From NCBI GenBank assembly GCA_036702865.1, contig DATNQD010000087.1, positions 124,001-188,000 of the forward strand: DNA of 64,000 nucleotides, read 5' to 3'. Of this stretch, positions 40,134 to 47,858 are shown piece by piece. The notes under the pieces are model-generated. The model was not told the origin of the DNA and did not search any database. It was given only the letters and a program-made list of their open reading frames with translations. The position numbers and the translations under genes are program-made. This DNA comes from Trichocoleus sp. (lineage in GTDB: Bacteria > Cyanobacteriota > Cyanobacteriia > Elainellales > Elainellaceae). Positions within the stretch are counted from its first letter, which is position 1; each line of letters begins with the position of its first letter.

Positions 40134-40844
40134 ATGACTAGCGATGACCAAATGGATCTGTTCAATCTTGGTGGAATAGCGCCTCCGACAGACCCAACTC
40201 CCAACGTTGATCCTGACTTAATCCCAACCAGCGCAAAAGTGCCCATTCCGCCGGGTACTTATCAGTCGATGGAGCAAATTGTCGTTCACTGTAACCAATG
40301 TCATCGATGTGACTTAGGACAGTATCGGACTCATGCTGTCGTGGGACGGGGCAGCGTCAATGCTCCCATTATGATTATTGGTGAAGGTCCGGGGCAAAAT
40401 GAGGATGAAACCGGGCTGGCATTTGTGGGGAAAGCAGGGCAGCTTTTAGACAAAATTTTGGAGTCTGTTCGTTTAACCGAAGCGGATGTGTTTATTGGCA
40501 ACATTGTGAAGTGCCGACCACCCCAGAACCGCACCCCAACTGTTGATGAGATGGATGCTTGCCGTCCATACCTGATGGAGCAGCTCCGCATGATTGATCC
40601 AAAAATTATTTTGCTGATGGGAGCTTCAGCAGTGCGGGGTTTGCTGAACAAGAAGGAAGGAATCACAAAGATCCGGGGACAGTGGATAGAGTGGGAAGGG
40701 CGACAATGTATGCCAATGCTGCACCCTGCCTATCTACTGCGAAACCCCTCGCGCGATAAAGGCGGGCCGAAGTGGCTGACCTGGCAAGATATTCAAACTG
40801 TTCGATCGAAGCTGGATGAAATTCGATCGCAGGCTCAAGAATAG
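40134..40844 (+). CDS. Type 4 (iron-sulfur) uracil-DNA glycosylase
   Basis: This 236-residue enzyme removes uracil from DNA to start base-excision repair. Its four cluster ligands can be assigned as C56, C59, C127 and C143, with the C-x2-C and C-x15-C spacing of the family. The water-activating motif GEGPGQNED spans residues 83-91 and the second DNA-binding motif is HPAYLLRNP near residue 200. An N-terminal acidic extension of about 40 residues starts MTSDDQMDLFNLGG and could be a partner-binding peptide. It stands alone. Confidence 0.93.
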   Translation: MTSDDQMDLFNLGGIAPPTDPTPNVDPDLIPTSAKVPIPPGTYQSMEQIVVHCNQCHRCDLGQYRTHAVVGRGSVNAPIMIIGEGPGQNEDETGLAFVGKAGQLLDKILESVRLTEADVFIGNIVKCRPPQNRTPTVDEMDACRPYLMEQLRMIDPKIILLMGASAVRGLLNKKEGITKIRGQWIEWEGRQCMPMLHPAYLLRNPSRDKGGPKWLTWQDIQTVRSKLDEIRSQAQE

Positions 40845-41216
40845 GAAGTATAGACAGAATATTAACCATTTCATTCATGGTCTTTGTCACGGGCACCGTA
40901 TAAAACAGGTATGATTTTTTACTTTACCTGTGCGATCTTTACTGAGCATCATCGTTCTTTAAGCTTCCTTCAAAGTTAAGAAAGCTGAACAGGGCAGAAT
41001 TGTATACAAATTTGTCTAGACGCTTCACTCCCTACTACAGAGAGCCGGATACTCCTTATGTCTGTAAATTTCCGGTTGCGCGGTTCAAATTTTTCCTGGC
41101 TTGACAGGGATCATCGTTACGGATTTTAATTAAGTCTTGCTTAAGAACAGTCACCCTCCACTGAAATAGTCTGAAGGGTGAAGCCACCGTATTTTTCCTT
41201 AATCAGGAGTGTTCCA
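40845..41216. other. Intergenic stretch with a candidate promoter
   Basis: About 370 bases without a gene. Near its end TTGACA (41101-41106) and TTTAAT (41125-41130) are separated by 18 bases, a good consensus-type promoter for the 86-residue gene that follows. Two AAG/CTT-rich inverted segments (around 41130-41145) may fold in the leader. Confidence 0.5.
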
Positions 41217-41477
41217 ATGATTACAACAGACTCACCGGAATTAACGGTGCCCGAACCAGCTGCTGTGCCTGCTGATGCTCCAGTCTCTGCCCCTTCCGCT
41301 TATCGGAATCGGCTGAATCCTTGGTGTGTTGTGCGCCTCTCCTCAGAGCCTCAAAGTGTCACCGTTGCCCGGTTCCGTCGCCGCCCAGAAGCAGAAGCGC
41401 ATCTACGAGTCCTGCAAGCCCAAGTAAAGGGCGAATTTGCTATTATTTTTGCCAATCAGCCCCAGCCTGAAAGCTAA
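41217..41477 (+). CDS. Small conserved-looking cyanobacterial protein, 86 residues
   Basis: The product has a Pro/Ala-rich N terminus (about 35 residues) and a compact C-terminal domain (NPWCVVRLSSEPQSVTVARFR, then RRPEAEAHLRVLQ). It has no membrane segment. AGGAG seven bases upstream of the ATG at 41217 fixes the start. I think it belongs to an uncharacterised cyanobacterial group but cannot name it. Well-formed ribosome binding site and upstream promoter support it being real. Confidence 0.75.
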   Translation: MITTDSPELTVPEPAAVPADAPVSAPSAYRNRLNPWCVVRLSSEPQSVTVARFRRRPEAEAHLRVLQAQVKGEFAIIFANQPQPES

Positions 41478-41511
41478 ATTTCTGTCCTTGTTTTCCTAAA
41501 TTCTTGCTGTC

Positions 41512-42978
41512 CTAGAATCGGTTACCCGTCGTTAACACCACCTCGCTATCTCCTTGATCGTTAAAGCCTAACTCCAGGCGCACCAGTCCCAGTGGCGTAT
41601 CAGCCCGCAGCCCGAAACCATAGCCCAACCCTTCACCGGGTTTATCTCGGACGTTCGCAGGCTCTCCAATGACATCACTGGCAGTGCCAAAGTCAGATAT
41701 ATATCCGACGAATAAGGCAGCCCCCAAACCGATCGGGCGATCAAAAATGCGGAAACTGGCGATTGGGAACCGATATTCTGCGGCAGCTAATCCAAAGCTG
41801 CTTCCCGTCCCTAAATCAATACCACCATAACCTTGCACTGGACCTGAGCTAAGGTTGAAGGCTTCGTAAGGTGGCACATCTCCCAACATTGTGCCCGCTT
41901 GAAATGTCACAACGAGAGAATCACCACGACCGCCCTGCCGAATTAAGTTAATTGGTACATATTGCCAATAATTGGCGCTGAGTCGTGTGAAGCTGATACT
42001 GGCATCCCCCACTGGAATTGCCTGGTCAATCCCAAACAGCAATCGATAGCCGTCACCTGGAGCCTCAGGGTTGTCGCGTTCATCCCAGTCTCCACTGAAG
42101 CTTAGCGTTAGCAGATCATCCGGTCCATTCTCGTTCACGGTGAGCGCATTGCCGAGCTGGTCTTCTGATTCTAGATCAGAGCTAAACATCCCATCGCGCA
42201 CAGAAACCTGCTGGTAAGACAGCCCCAATGCTCCAGTCAAACTGGGTGTGAGCTGCCGTTGCACTTCTAAGCCACCACCCAATCGATGCACCCATGGCGT
42301 ATCCCCATTTGGCAAATCAACGTCTCGATCGCCCCCTGTAAATACCCCTTGTACGGCTCGTTGGTTAAAGAAGTTGACTGTGAATCCAGTATCGCCTTGA
42401 GTGCTGCGATCGATCGGGTCGGTATAGCTCAGTTCGCCATCGAGCACCTGTTCGCCGCCGCGTAGCCGAATCGTGAATGCTTGATCACCACCACCCAAGT
42501 TCTGCAACTGTGCAGAGCCTCCCAGCGATAACCCTGTATCTTCATCGGGTCCGGGTCCCGTAGGACGAGGCTGAAACGGTCCTTCTAAGGCAGAAGGATT
42601 CTCAGGAACCGTATCAAAACTGAACCTTAAGCGCAGAGGCCGTGATTCATTGGGGGCAGCAACGTCATCAAGTGCAGGCGATGCGGGAACCGGATCAGTT
42701 TCTGGCTGAACCCCTGGCTGAATTTCTGGTTCAACACCAAGCTCTGTTTCAACAGGAACCTGATCCTCAGGCACAGGGTTGGGAGACGTACTATTGGGAG
42801 ACCTACTAGAAGAGGGCACAGTTGAATCCACAACCTGCTCGGAGTACAGCAGCAAATCAGCCGCATTCTCAGAGTGCTCTACTTTATTTGCAGTCTCTCC
42901 CCAGACAGGGGCAATCAGCCAGCCGTTTGCAGCAACAGCAGCCAAAATTGAGAGCCGGACGATACAGAACGATCGCAT
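41512..42978 (-). CDS. Omp85/BamA-family outer-membrane beta-barrel protein
   Basis: The 488-residue protein has a signal peptide (cleavage near VWGETA, about residue 28), a disordered Pro/Glu/Val-rich spacer to about residue 130, and then a 16-strand-type barrel of the bacterial surface antigen family. Barrel blocks are DERDNPEAPGDGYRL (an Omp85 hallmark), VQGYGGIDLGTGSSFGLAAAEYRFP and a C-terminal strand ending TTGNRF, the terminal aromatic residue needed for insertion. No POTRA domains are visible, unlike BamA and Toc75. Role: outer-membrane protein or lipid handling, not certain. Confidence 0.85.
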   Translation of the reverse strand: MRSFCIVRLSILAAVAANGWLIAPVWGETANKVEHSENAADLLLYSEQVVDSTVPSSSRSPNSTSPNPVPEDQVPVETELGVEPEIQPGVQPETDPVPASPALDDVAAPNESRPLRLRFSFDTVPENPSALEGPFQPRPTGPGPDEDTGLSLGGSAQLQNLGGGDQAFTIRLRGGEQVLDGELSYTDPIDRSTQGDTGFTVNFFNQRAVQGVFTGGDRDVDLPNGDTPWVHRLGGGLEVQRQLTPSLTGALGLSYQQVSVRDGMFSSDLESEDQLGNALTVNENGPDDLLTLSFSGDWDERDNPEAPGDGYRLLFGIDQAIPVGDASISFTRLSANYWQYVPINLIRQGGRGDSLVVTFQAGTMLGDVPPYEAFNLSSGPVQGYGGIDLGTGSSFGLAAAEYRFPIASFRIFDRPIGLGAALFVGYISDFGTASDVIGEPANVRDKPGEGLGYGFGLRADTPLGLVRLELGFNDQGDSEVVLTTGNRF

Positions 42979-43066
42979 TCTCTTCTCCTCACATACACAT
43001 CAGCCGCGATCGGCTCTGATCAGCATAGCTGAAAGGATGCAGGAAGGATGGAGAATGGGTGAGGAC

Positions 43067-43651
43067 TTATGGCTGTACACTCTGAGCTTCGCAGTCCAGC
43101 AACCAGAGGCGAACGGCTTGGGCAATTACACCATGGCTGCTGTCACGGGGGGGCGTGGGGGGGTCATTGGCAGGAGCATCACCGATCGCAGAGCGCATCA
43201 GAACCAGTCGCCAGCCTTGGTTGGTTTGGGTCAGAAAGAGCCAGTGATAATGCTGTAGGGTGACGACACGATGATCAACGTACTCGCGTTCTAGAGTCGT
43301 AAAAAAAACTTGAGAAACATTATTGTCGATTGGAGCAGGATTTGATTCGTCTGGTCCCAGTGGGAGGGGTTCATACTCTGGACGAGCTGCCAGCAGCACA
43401 TAACCGGGACTGTCGATCGATCGGTAAGCAGTGAGATAAGCCCGTTGACTAACGCGATTAGCGTAGCTTGGTAAGTCTCGCAGTAAAAGGGAAATCAGTG
43501 TTTCCAGTCGATCGGGACAGGCAACCTGATGGCGAATATAGTTTGAGGGCTGGGGTCGCACGGGTGAAGCATTTCGTCCCCAAACAGCTTGAGGCGGATA
43601 GATTATCATTTGGCTAAGGCAGAGGATCGCTCCGACAATTTGCCATTTCAT
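43067..43651 (-). CDS. Exported protein of unknown function
   Basis: The 194-residue product has an N-terminal signal peptide (about residues 1-25, ending QAVWGRN). A conserved-looking block reads CPDRLETLISLLLRDLPSYANRV, and later VFFTTLEREY and HWLFLTQTNQGWRLVLMRS. I recognise this as a cyanobacterial hypothetical family but cannot name it. It begins six bases after the pyrF stop and is probably co-transcribed with tyrS and pyrF. Confidence 0.75.
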   Translation of the reverse strand: MKWQIVGAILCLSQMIIYPPQAVWGRNASPVRPQPSNYIRHQVACPDRLETLISLLLRDLPSYANRVSQRAYLTAYRSIDSPGYVLLAARPEYEPLPLGPDESNPAPIDNNVSQVFFTTLEREYVDHRVVTLQHYHWLFLTQTNQGWRLVLMRSAIGDAPANDPPTPPRDSSHGVIAQAVRLWLLDCEAQSVQP

Positions 43652-43657
43652 ACTCAG

Positions 43658-44377
43658 TTAGCCCACCGTTGCCAGTTCTTCGCAAATTTTGGCAAAAGCC
43701 GCCTTAGGTTCGGAAGCAGCCGTAATCGGACGACCAATCACCAGATAATTTGCTCCAGCTTTCAAAGCCGCTGCGGGAGTAAGCGATCGACGCTGATCAC
43801 CTGCTTCTGCCCAAGTCGGACGCACACCCGGACAAACAAGCAAAAAGTCCTTGCCGCCAACCTCTCGCAGTTGTGCTGCTTCTTGCGGTGAACACACTGC
43901 CCCCGCCAGCCCACTCTCTTTCGCCAGCAGTGCCATCTGAAGGGCATAATCATCCAGTTCTAGGGGAATTTTTAGCTCAAATGCTAAGGCTCTGGGTGAA
44001 ATGCTCGTTAGGAGCGTAATTGCAATAATCTGCGGCGGCTTGCAGCCTGTCTCTGCTGCTCCCTCGATCGCTGCTGCCAAACCCGCTTTAAGCGCCATTT
44101 CTCCAGCTGCCGCATGCACTGTTAGCAAATCAACCCCATATCTTGCTGCCGATCGACAGGCTCCCGCTACCGTATTCGGGATATCGTGAAATTTCAGGTC
44201 AAGAAAAATGCGCTTGTCCCGTTCTTTCAGCGTTTGAAGCAGACTGGCTCCGGTACTCACAAATAGCTCTAAACCAACTTTCCAGAAAGTGACTTCGGGG
44301 AGTTGGTCGATGAGCGCCAGGGCGGCGGCTTCGGTTGGTACATCAAGGGGGACGATAATGCGATCGGCTGGGGACAT
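43658..44377 (-). CDS. pyrF: Orotidine 5'-phosphate decarboxylase
   Basis: PyrF makes UMP from OMP, the last step of de novo pyrimidine synthesis. The 239-residue protein shows the catalytic [14 protein letters not shown] with its Lys-Asp network, the substrate aspartate near the start (IIVPLDVPT), and the closing loop [17 protein letters not shown] plus [11 protein letters not shown]. The ATG at 44377 directly precedes the first strand; 44386 would add three residues. It follows tyrS by about 75 bases. Confidence 0.96.
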   Translation of the reverse strand: MSPADRIIVPLDVPTEAAALALIDQLPEVTFWKVGLELFVSTGASLLQTLKERDKRIFLDLKFHDIPNTVAGACRSAARYGVDLLTVHAAAGEMALKAGLAAAIEGAAETGCKPPQIIAITLLTSISPRALAFELKIPLELDDYALQMALLAKESGLAGAVCSPQEAAQLREVGGKDFLLVCPGVRPTWAEAGDQRRSLTPAAALKAGANYLVIGRPITAASEPKAAFAKICEELATVG

Positions 44378-44405
44378 GGGCAGCATTGAGGCAAGGTTGG
44401 CAGTT

Positions 44406-44446
44406 TCTATCCCCTCAATCCCCCAACGCTAGGGGACTTTGAATGA
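44406..44446. repeat. Dispersed short palindromic repeat, copy 3
   Basis: Between tyrS and pyrF lies a TCCCCC-spacer-GGGGA inverted pair followed by CTTTGAA, related to the copies near 161 and 14,721. It may form a hairpin in the tyrS-pyrF transcript. Confidence 0.35.
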
Positions 44447-44454
44447 GAGAGCAA

Positions 44455-45693
44455 TTATTGGGCTGAGATCAATCGGACGAACTTGCGCTTGCCGACCTGA
44501 AGCACTTTGCCATTGAGATCAGCAGGGCTTTCAAAGGTGAGGTTGACATCTTCGATCGGCTCACCATCCAGCCGAACTGCTTTGCCTTGGATCTGGCGAC
44601 GAGCTTCAGAACTGCTGCTGCACAAGCCACTCGCACTCAGCAAGTAGAACAGCTTGACGGGGAATTGGATGGAATCGAGCGAAAACGCCTCCGCACTGGC
44701 AGCATCTTCGGGTTTGCCTCCGGCGACAGCTTCAGCGGCTTGTTTTGCCTGAAGTGAGGCTTCCTGTCCGTGATATTGCGTTACTACTTCAAGCGCTAGT
44801 TGCACTTGGCGATCGCGCGGTTCTGGGGGAATCTGGTCGAGTGGGAGATTGGTCAATAGCTCAAAGTAGCTTTCTAGCAGGTGATCGGGGGTTTTTCTCA
44901 GCTTGTTGTACATGTCCTGAGCACTGTCGCGCAGCCCCACGTAATTATTGAGCGACTTGGACATTTTTTGTACGCCATCGCTTCCAATTAGGAGCGGCAT
45001 CAGCAAACCAAACTGGGGACGTTGCCCAAAGTGCCGCTGCAAATCGCGCCCGACTGCCAGATTAAATTTCTGGTCGGTTCCGCCTAGCTCAACATCTGCC
45101 TCGATCGCCACAGAATCGTAGCCCTGCATCAGCGGGTACAGGAACTCATGCAGGTAAATTGGGTTCTGTTTCTCATAGCGTTCTGAGAAGCCTTCTTTGG
45201 CAAGCATCTGCCCGACTGTCATTGTCGTCAACAGTTCCAGAATTTTGCTTAAGTCCAGCTTGGACAGCCACTCGGAGTTATAGCGGATTTCCAGCTTTTC
45301 CGGGCTGAAGTCTAAAACAGGGCGCAGTTGTTCTAGATAGGTCTGGGCATTCTGTTTTACCTGCTCCTCGGTCAACTGTCTGCGGGCTTCCGATTTTCCG
45401 GTTGGATCACCGATGCGGGCAGTAAAGTCACCAATGATCAGGACAGCTTTATGTCCGGCATCCTGAAACGCCCGAAGTTTACGGAATACGATACTATGAC
45501 CCAGATGAATGTCTGTTCCGGTTGGATCAATGCCAAACTTGACGCGCAAGGGGCAATCTTCCTTCAGAATTCGCTGAGCCAGGTTCTCGTCTGGATTATC
45601 AGAATTCGGCTGGTTGGGGAAAATTTCGCTTGTTCCCCGGAAGAGCCAGGAAAAAGCAGGGTTAAGATTATCAATGGGTTGATCAGAAGCCAT
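44455..45693 (-). CDS. tyrS: Tyrosyl-tRNA synthetase
   Basis: TyrRS charges tRNA-Tyr. The 412-residue protein has the class I HIGH-type motif as HLGH at residues 63-66 (after GIDPTGTDI), the KMSKS loop near residue 242, and a C-terminal S4-type RNA-binding domain ([20 protein letters not shown]). This is the longer TyrZ-like form with HLGH. I chose the ATG at 45693; a TTG at 45705 is in frame. First gene of the tyrS-pyrF-hypothetical run. Confidence 0.96.
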   Translation of the reverse strand: MASDQPIDNLNPAFSWLFRGTSEIFPNQPNSDNPDENLAQRILKEDCPLRVKFGIDPTGTDIHLGHSIVFRKLRAFQDAGHKAVLIIGDFTARIGDPTGKSEARRQLTEEQVKQNAQTYLEQLRPVLDFSPEKLEIRYNSEWLSKLDLSKILELLTTMTVGQMLAKEGFSERYEKQNPIYLHEFLYPLMQGYDSVAIEADVELGGTDQKFNLAVGRDLQRHFGQRPQFGLLMPLLIGSDGVQKMSKSLNNYVGLRDSAQDMYNKLRKTPDHLLESYFELLTNLPLDQIPPEPRDRQVQLALEVVTQYHGQEASLQAKQAAEAVAGGKPEDAASAEAFSLDSIQFPVKLFYLLSASGLCSSSSEARRQIQGKAVRLDGEPIEDVNLTFESPADLNGKVLQVGKRKFVRLISAQ

Positions 45694-45811
45694 ATCTGGC
45701 GGCAATACCTAGCAGAAGTGAAATAAGATCCGTTAGACTCTCTGCATTCGTCTTTGCAAAAAGCATCAACTCAGTGGCAAAGGTCGCGTCAAAAAACGAC
45801 AACCAGACTAC

Positions 45812-45817
45812 TATAAT
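45812..45817 (+). promoter_or_regulatory. -10 element of the class A PBP gene
   Basis: A perfect TATAAT lies 29 bases before the GTG start, with no strong -35 match. A predicted start near 45824 leaves a leader of about 20 bases that contains AAGGA. Confidence 0.5.
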
Positions 45818-45845
45818 TGCAAAACTCTAAGGAATTAACACGCCT

Positions 45846-47792
45846 GTGTCTTCCAACACCGCTCGACCCAACCCGGCTAATCCCCGTAAAACAGTCAAAA
45901 AGCCGCCTAAGCCAAGCAATCTGTCGCCTGTACTGGAATATTTTCAGGGTGTTGCTCAGGTGACAGCCGGAACCCTCTTGGGGATGACGATGCTGGCAAG
46001 CTCGGTTGTGGCAGGCGGTTTAGTGGGTCTGGCGCTCAGCTTTCGGAACCTACCTGATGTGCGCGTTCTCCGTAACTACGTCCCTTCAGAGACAAGCTAC
46101 ATCTACGATGTGAAGGGAACGATGCTGGCAAGTTTGCATGATGAAGCAAACCGGGAAGTCGTTGATTTTAACAAAATTTCACCTAACCTTAAGCGAGCAG
46201 TGCTGGCGATCGAAGACAGCTATTTCTTCTCGCATCATGGCATTAATCCGCCCAGTGTCGCCCGTGCCTTTCTCGCCAACCTGGAGGAAGGACGTACCGT
46301 TGAGGGGGGGTCAACTGTCACCATGCAGTTGGTGAAGAACCTGTTTCTCGATCCACGCCGTACCATCAACCGGAAAGTGGCAGAGGCAGTGCTGGCACTC
46401 CGATTAGAGCAGGTGTTTACCAAAGACCAGATTTTGGAGCTGTATCTGAATCAGGTGTATTGGGGGCACAACAACTACGGCGCAGAAACGGCTGCTATGA
46501 GCTACTTCAACAAGCATGCCTCCGAGTTGACGCTGAGTGAAGCAGCCATGATGGCGGGAATTATTCAAGCGCCTGAAGATTACAGCCCCTTTGTGAATCT
46601 GGAGGTCGCAAAGAAGAGACAGGCAACGGTTTTGAGCCGGATGCAGGAGCTAGGCTGGATTACGGCTCAAGAAGCAGCCAACGCTAAAGCGCAGCCTCTA
46701 AAACTTGGACAAATTACTGCCTTTGCCAGTAGTCAATCTCCTTACATTACCGATGCAGTGGTGCAGGAGTTGAGCGATCGGTTTGGGCGAGATGCTGTCC
46801 TGAAGGGAGGGATGCGCATCCAGACAACAGTTGACTTAAATCTGCAGCGCACAGCGGAAGAAACAGTGCGTCAGGGCATTGCTTCGATCCAGGGTCAGGG
46901 AATTTATGCAGATCAGATGGCGTTAGTTGCAGTTGATCCTCGCACTCATTTTGTGAAGGCGATGGTCGGTGGCGTGGATTATAGCAAAAGCCAGTTTAAC
47001 CGCGCGATTCAAGCACTACGACAGCCTGGCTCAGCATTTAAGCCATTTGTCTACTACACTGCCTTTGCCACAGGGCAATACACGCCCGATTCTACAATTT
47101 CGGATACGCCAGTTAGCTACCCCGATGGGGATGGCTACTATACCCCACAAAACTACGACGGCAGTTTCTACGGTCCTATCTCCATTCGCAAGGCAGTTTC
47201 GCTTTCACGTAACATTCCGGCAATCCGGTTGGGACAAGAGTTTGGCATTAACCGTGTGATTGAGGTTTGTCGTACGTTGGGAATTAAGAGCCCAATGGAG
47301 CCTGTGACATCCTTACCCCTTGGCGCAGTTGACCTGACCCCATTGGAAATGGCAGGAGCTTATGCAACATTCGCAAACGGCGGTTGGCAGTCTCCTACAA
47401 CAACGATCGTTCAGGTCACAGACAGCAAGGGAAATGTCCTGCTGGACAACACGCCTAAACCACAGCTGGTCTTAGATCCTTGGGCAGTTGCGGCACTCAA
47501 TGATGTGATGCAGAGTGTCGTTACCAGCGGTACAGCAACCGCAGCCCAGCTTGGTCGTCCGACTGCCGGAAAAACTGGAACGACTTCATCCGAGCGAGAT
47601 ATCTGGTTCTCAGGCTATGTACCGCAGCTAGCTACAGCCGTTTGGGTTGGGAATGACGACTACAGCCCACTGGGAGTTGGAGCAACAGGTGGCACCTATG
47701 TCGCTCCCATCTGGCGAAACTTTATGCTGAAGGCGTTGGATGGGGTTCCGGTCGAAACGTTTAAGCCAATGTCGAATTTTGTGCGCCCCTAG
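45846..47792 (+). CDS. Class A penicillin-binding protein (PBP1A-like)
   Basis: A bifunctional peptidoglycan synthase of 648 residues. After a basic Pro-rich cytosolic tail and one membrane helix (about residues 38-62) comes the GT51 glycosyltransferase domain with catalytic Glu near 122 (AIEDSYFFSHHG) and GGSTVTMQLVKNLFL. The transpeptidase domain has the active serine in PGSAFKPF (near 395), SRN, and KTGTT. The start is GTG; AAGGA ten bases upstream supports it. No ATG is available before the membrane helix region. Confidence 0.95.
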   Translation: MSSNTARPNPANPRKTVKKPPKPSNLSPVLEYFQGVAQVTAGTLLGMTMLASSVVAGGLVGLALSFRNLPDVRVLRNYVPSETSYIYDVKGTMLASLHDEANREVVDFNKISPNLKRAVLAIEDSYFFSHHGINPPSVARAFLANLEEGRTVEGGSTVTMQLVKNLFLDPRRTINRKVAEAVLALRLEQVFTKDQILELYLNQVYWGHNNYGAETAAMSYFNKHASELTLSEAAMMAGIIQAPEDYSPFVNLEVAKKRQATVLSRMQELGWITAQEAANAKAQPLKLGQITAFASSQSPYITDAVVQELSDRFGRDAVLKGGMRIQTTVDLNLQRTAEETVRQGIASIQGQGIYADQMALVAVDPRTHFVKAMVGGVDYSKSQFNRAIQALRQPGSAFKPFVYYTAFATGQYTPDSTISDTPVSYPDGDGYYTPQNYDGSFYGPISIRKAVSLSRNIPAIRLGQEFGINRVIEVCRTLGIKSPMEPVTSLPLGAVDLTPLEMAGAYATFANGGWQSPTTTIVQVTDSKGNVLLDNTPKPQLVLDPWAVAALNDVMQSVVTSGTATAAQLGRPTAGKTGTTSSERDIWFSGYVPQLATAVWVGNDDYSPLGVGATGGTYVAPIWRNFMLKALDGVPVETFKPMSNFVRP

Positions 47793-47858
47793 TTGGGCTT
47801 TGGAGCAAGCTAAGCGCAATTAGCTATCTAGTTACATGCTGCCTAAACTAATCCTCGA

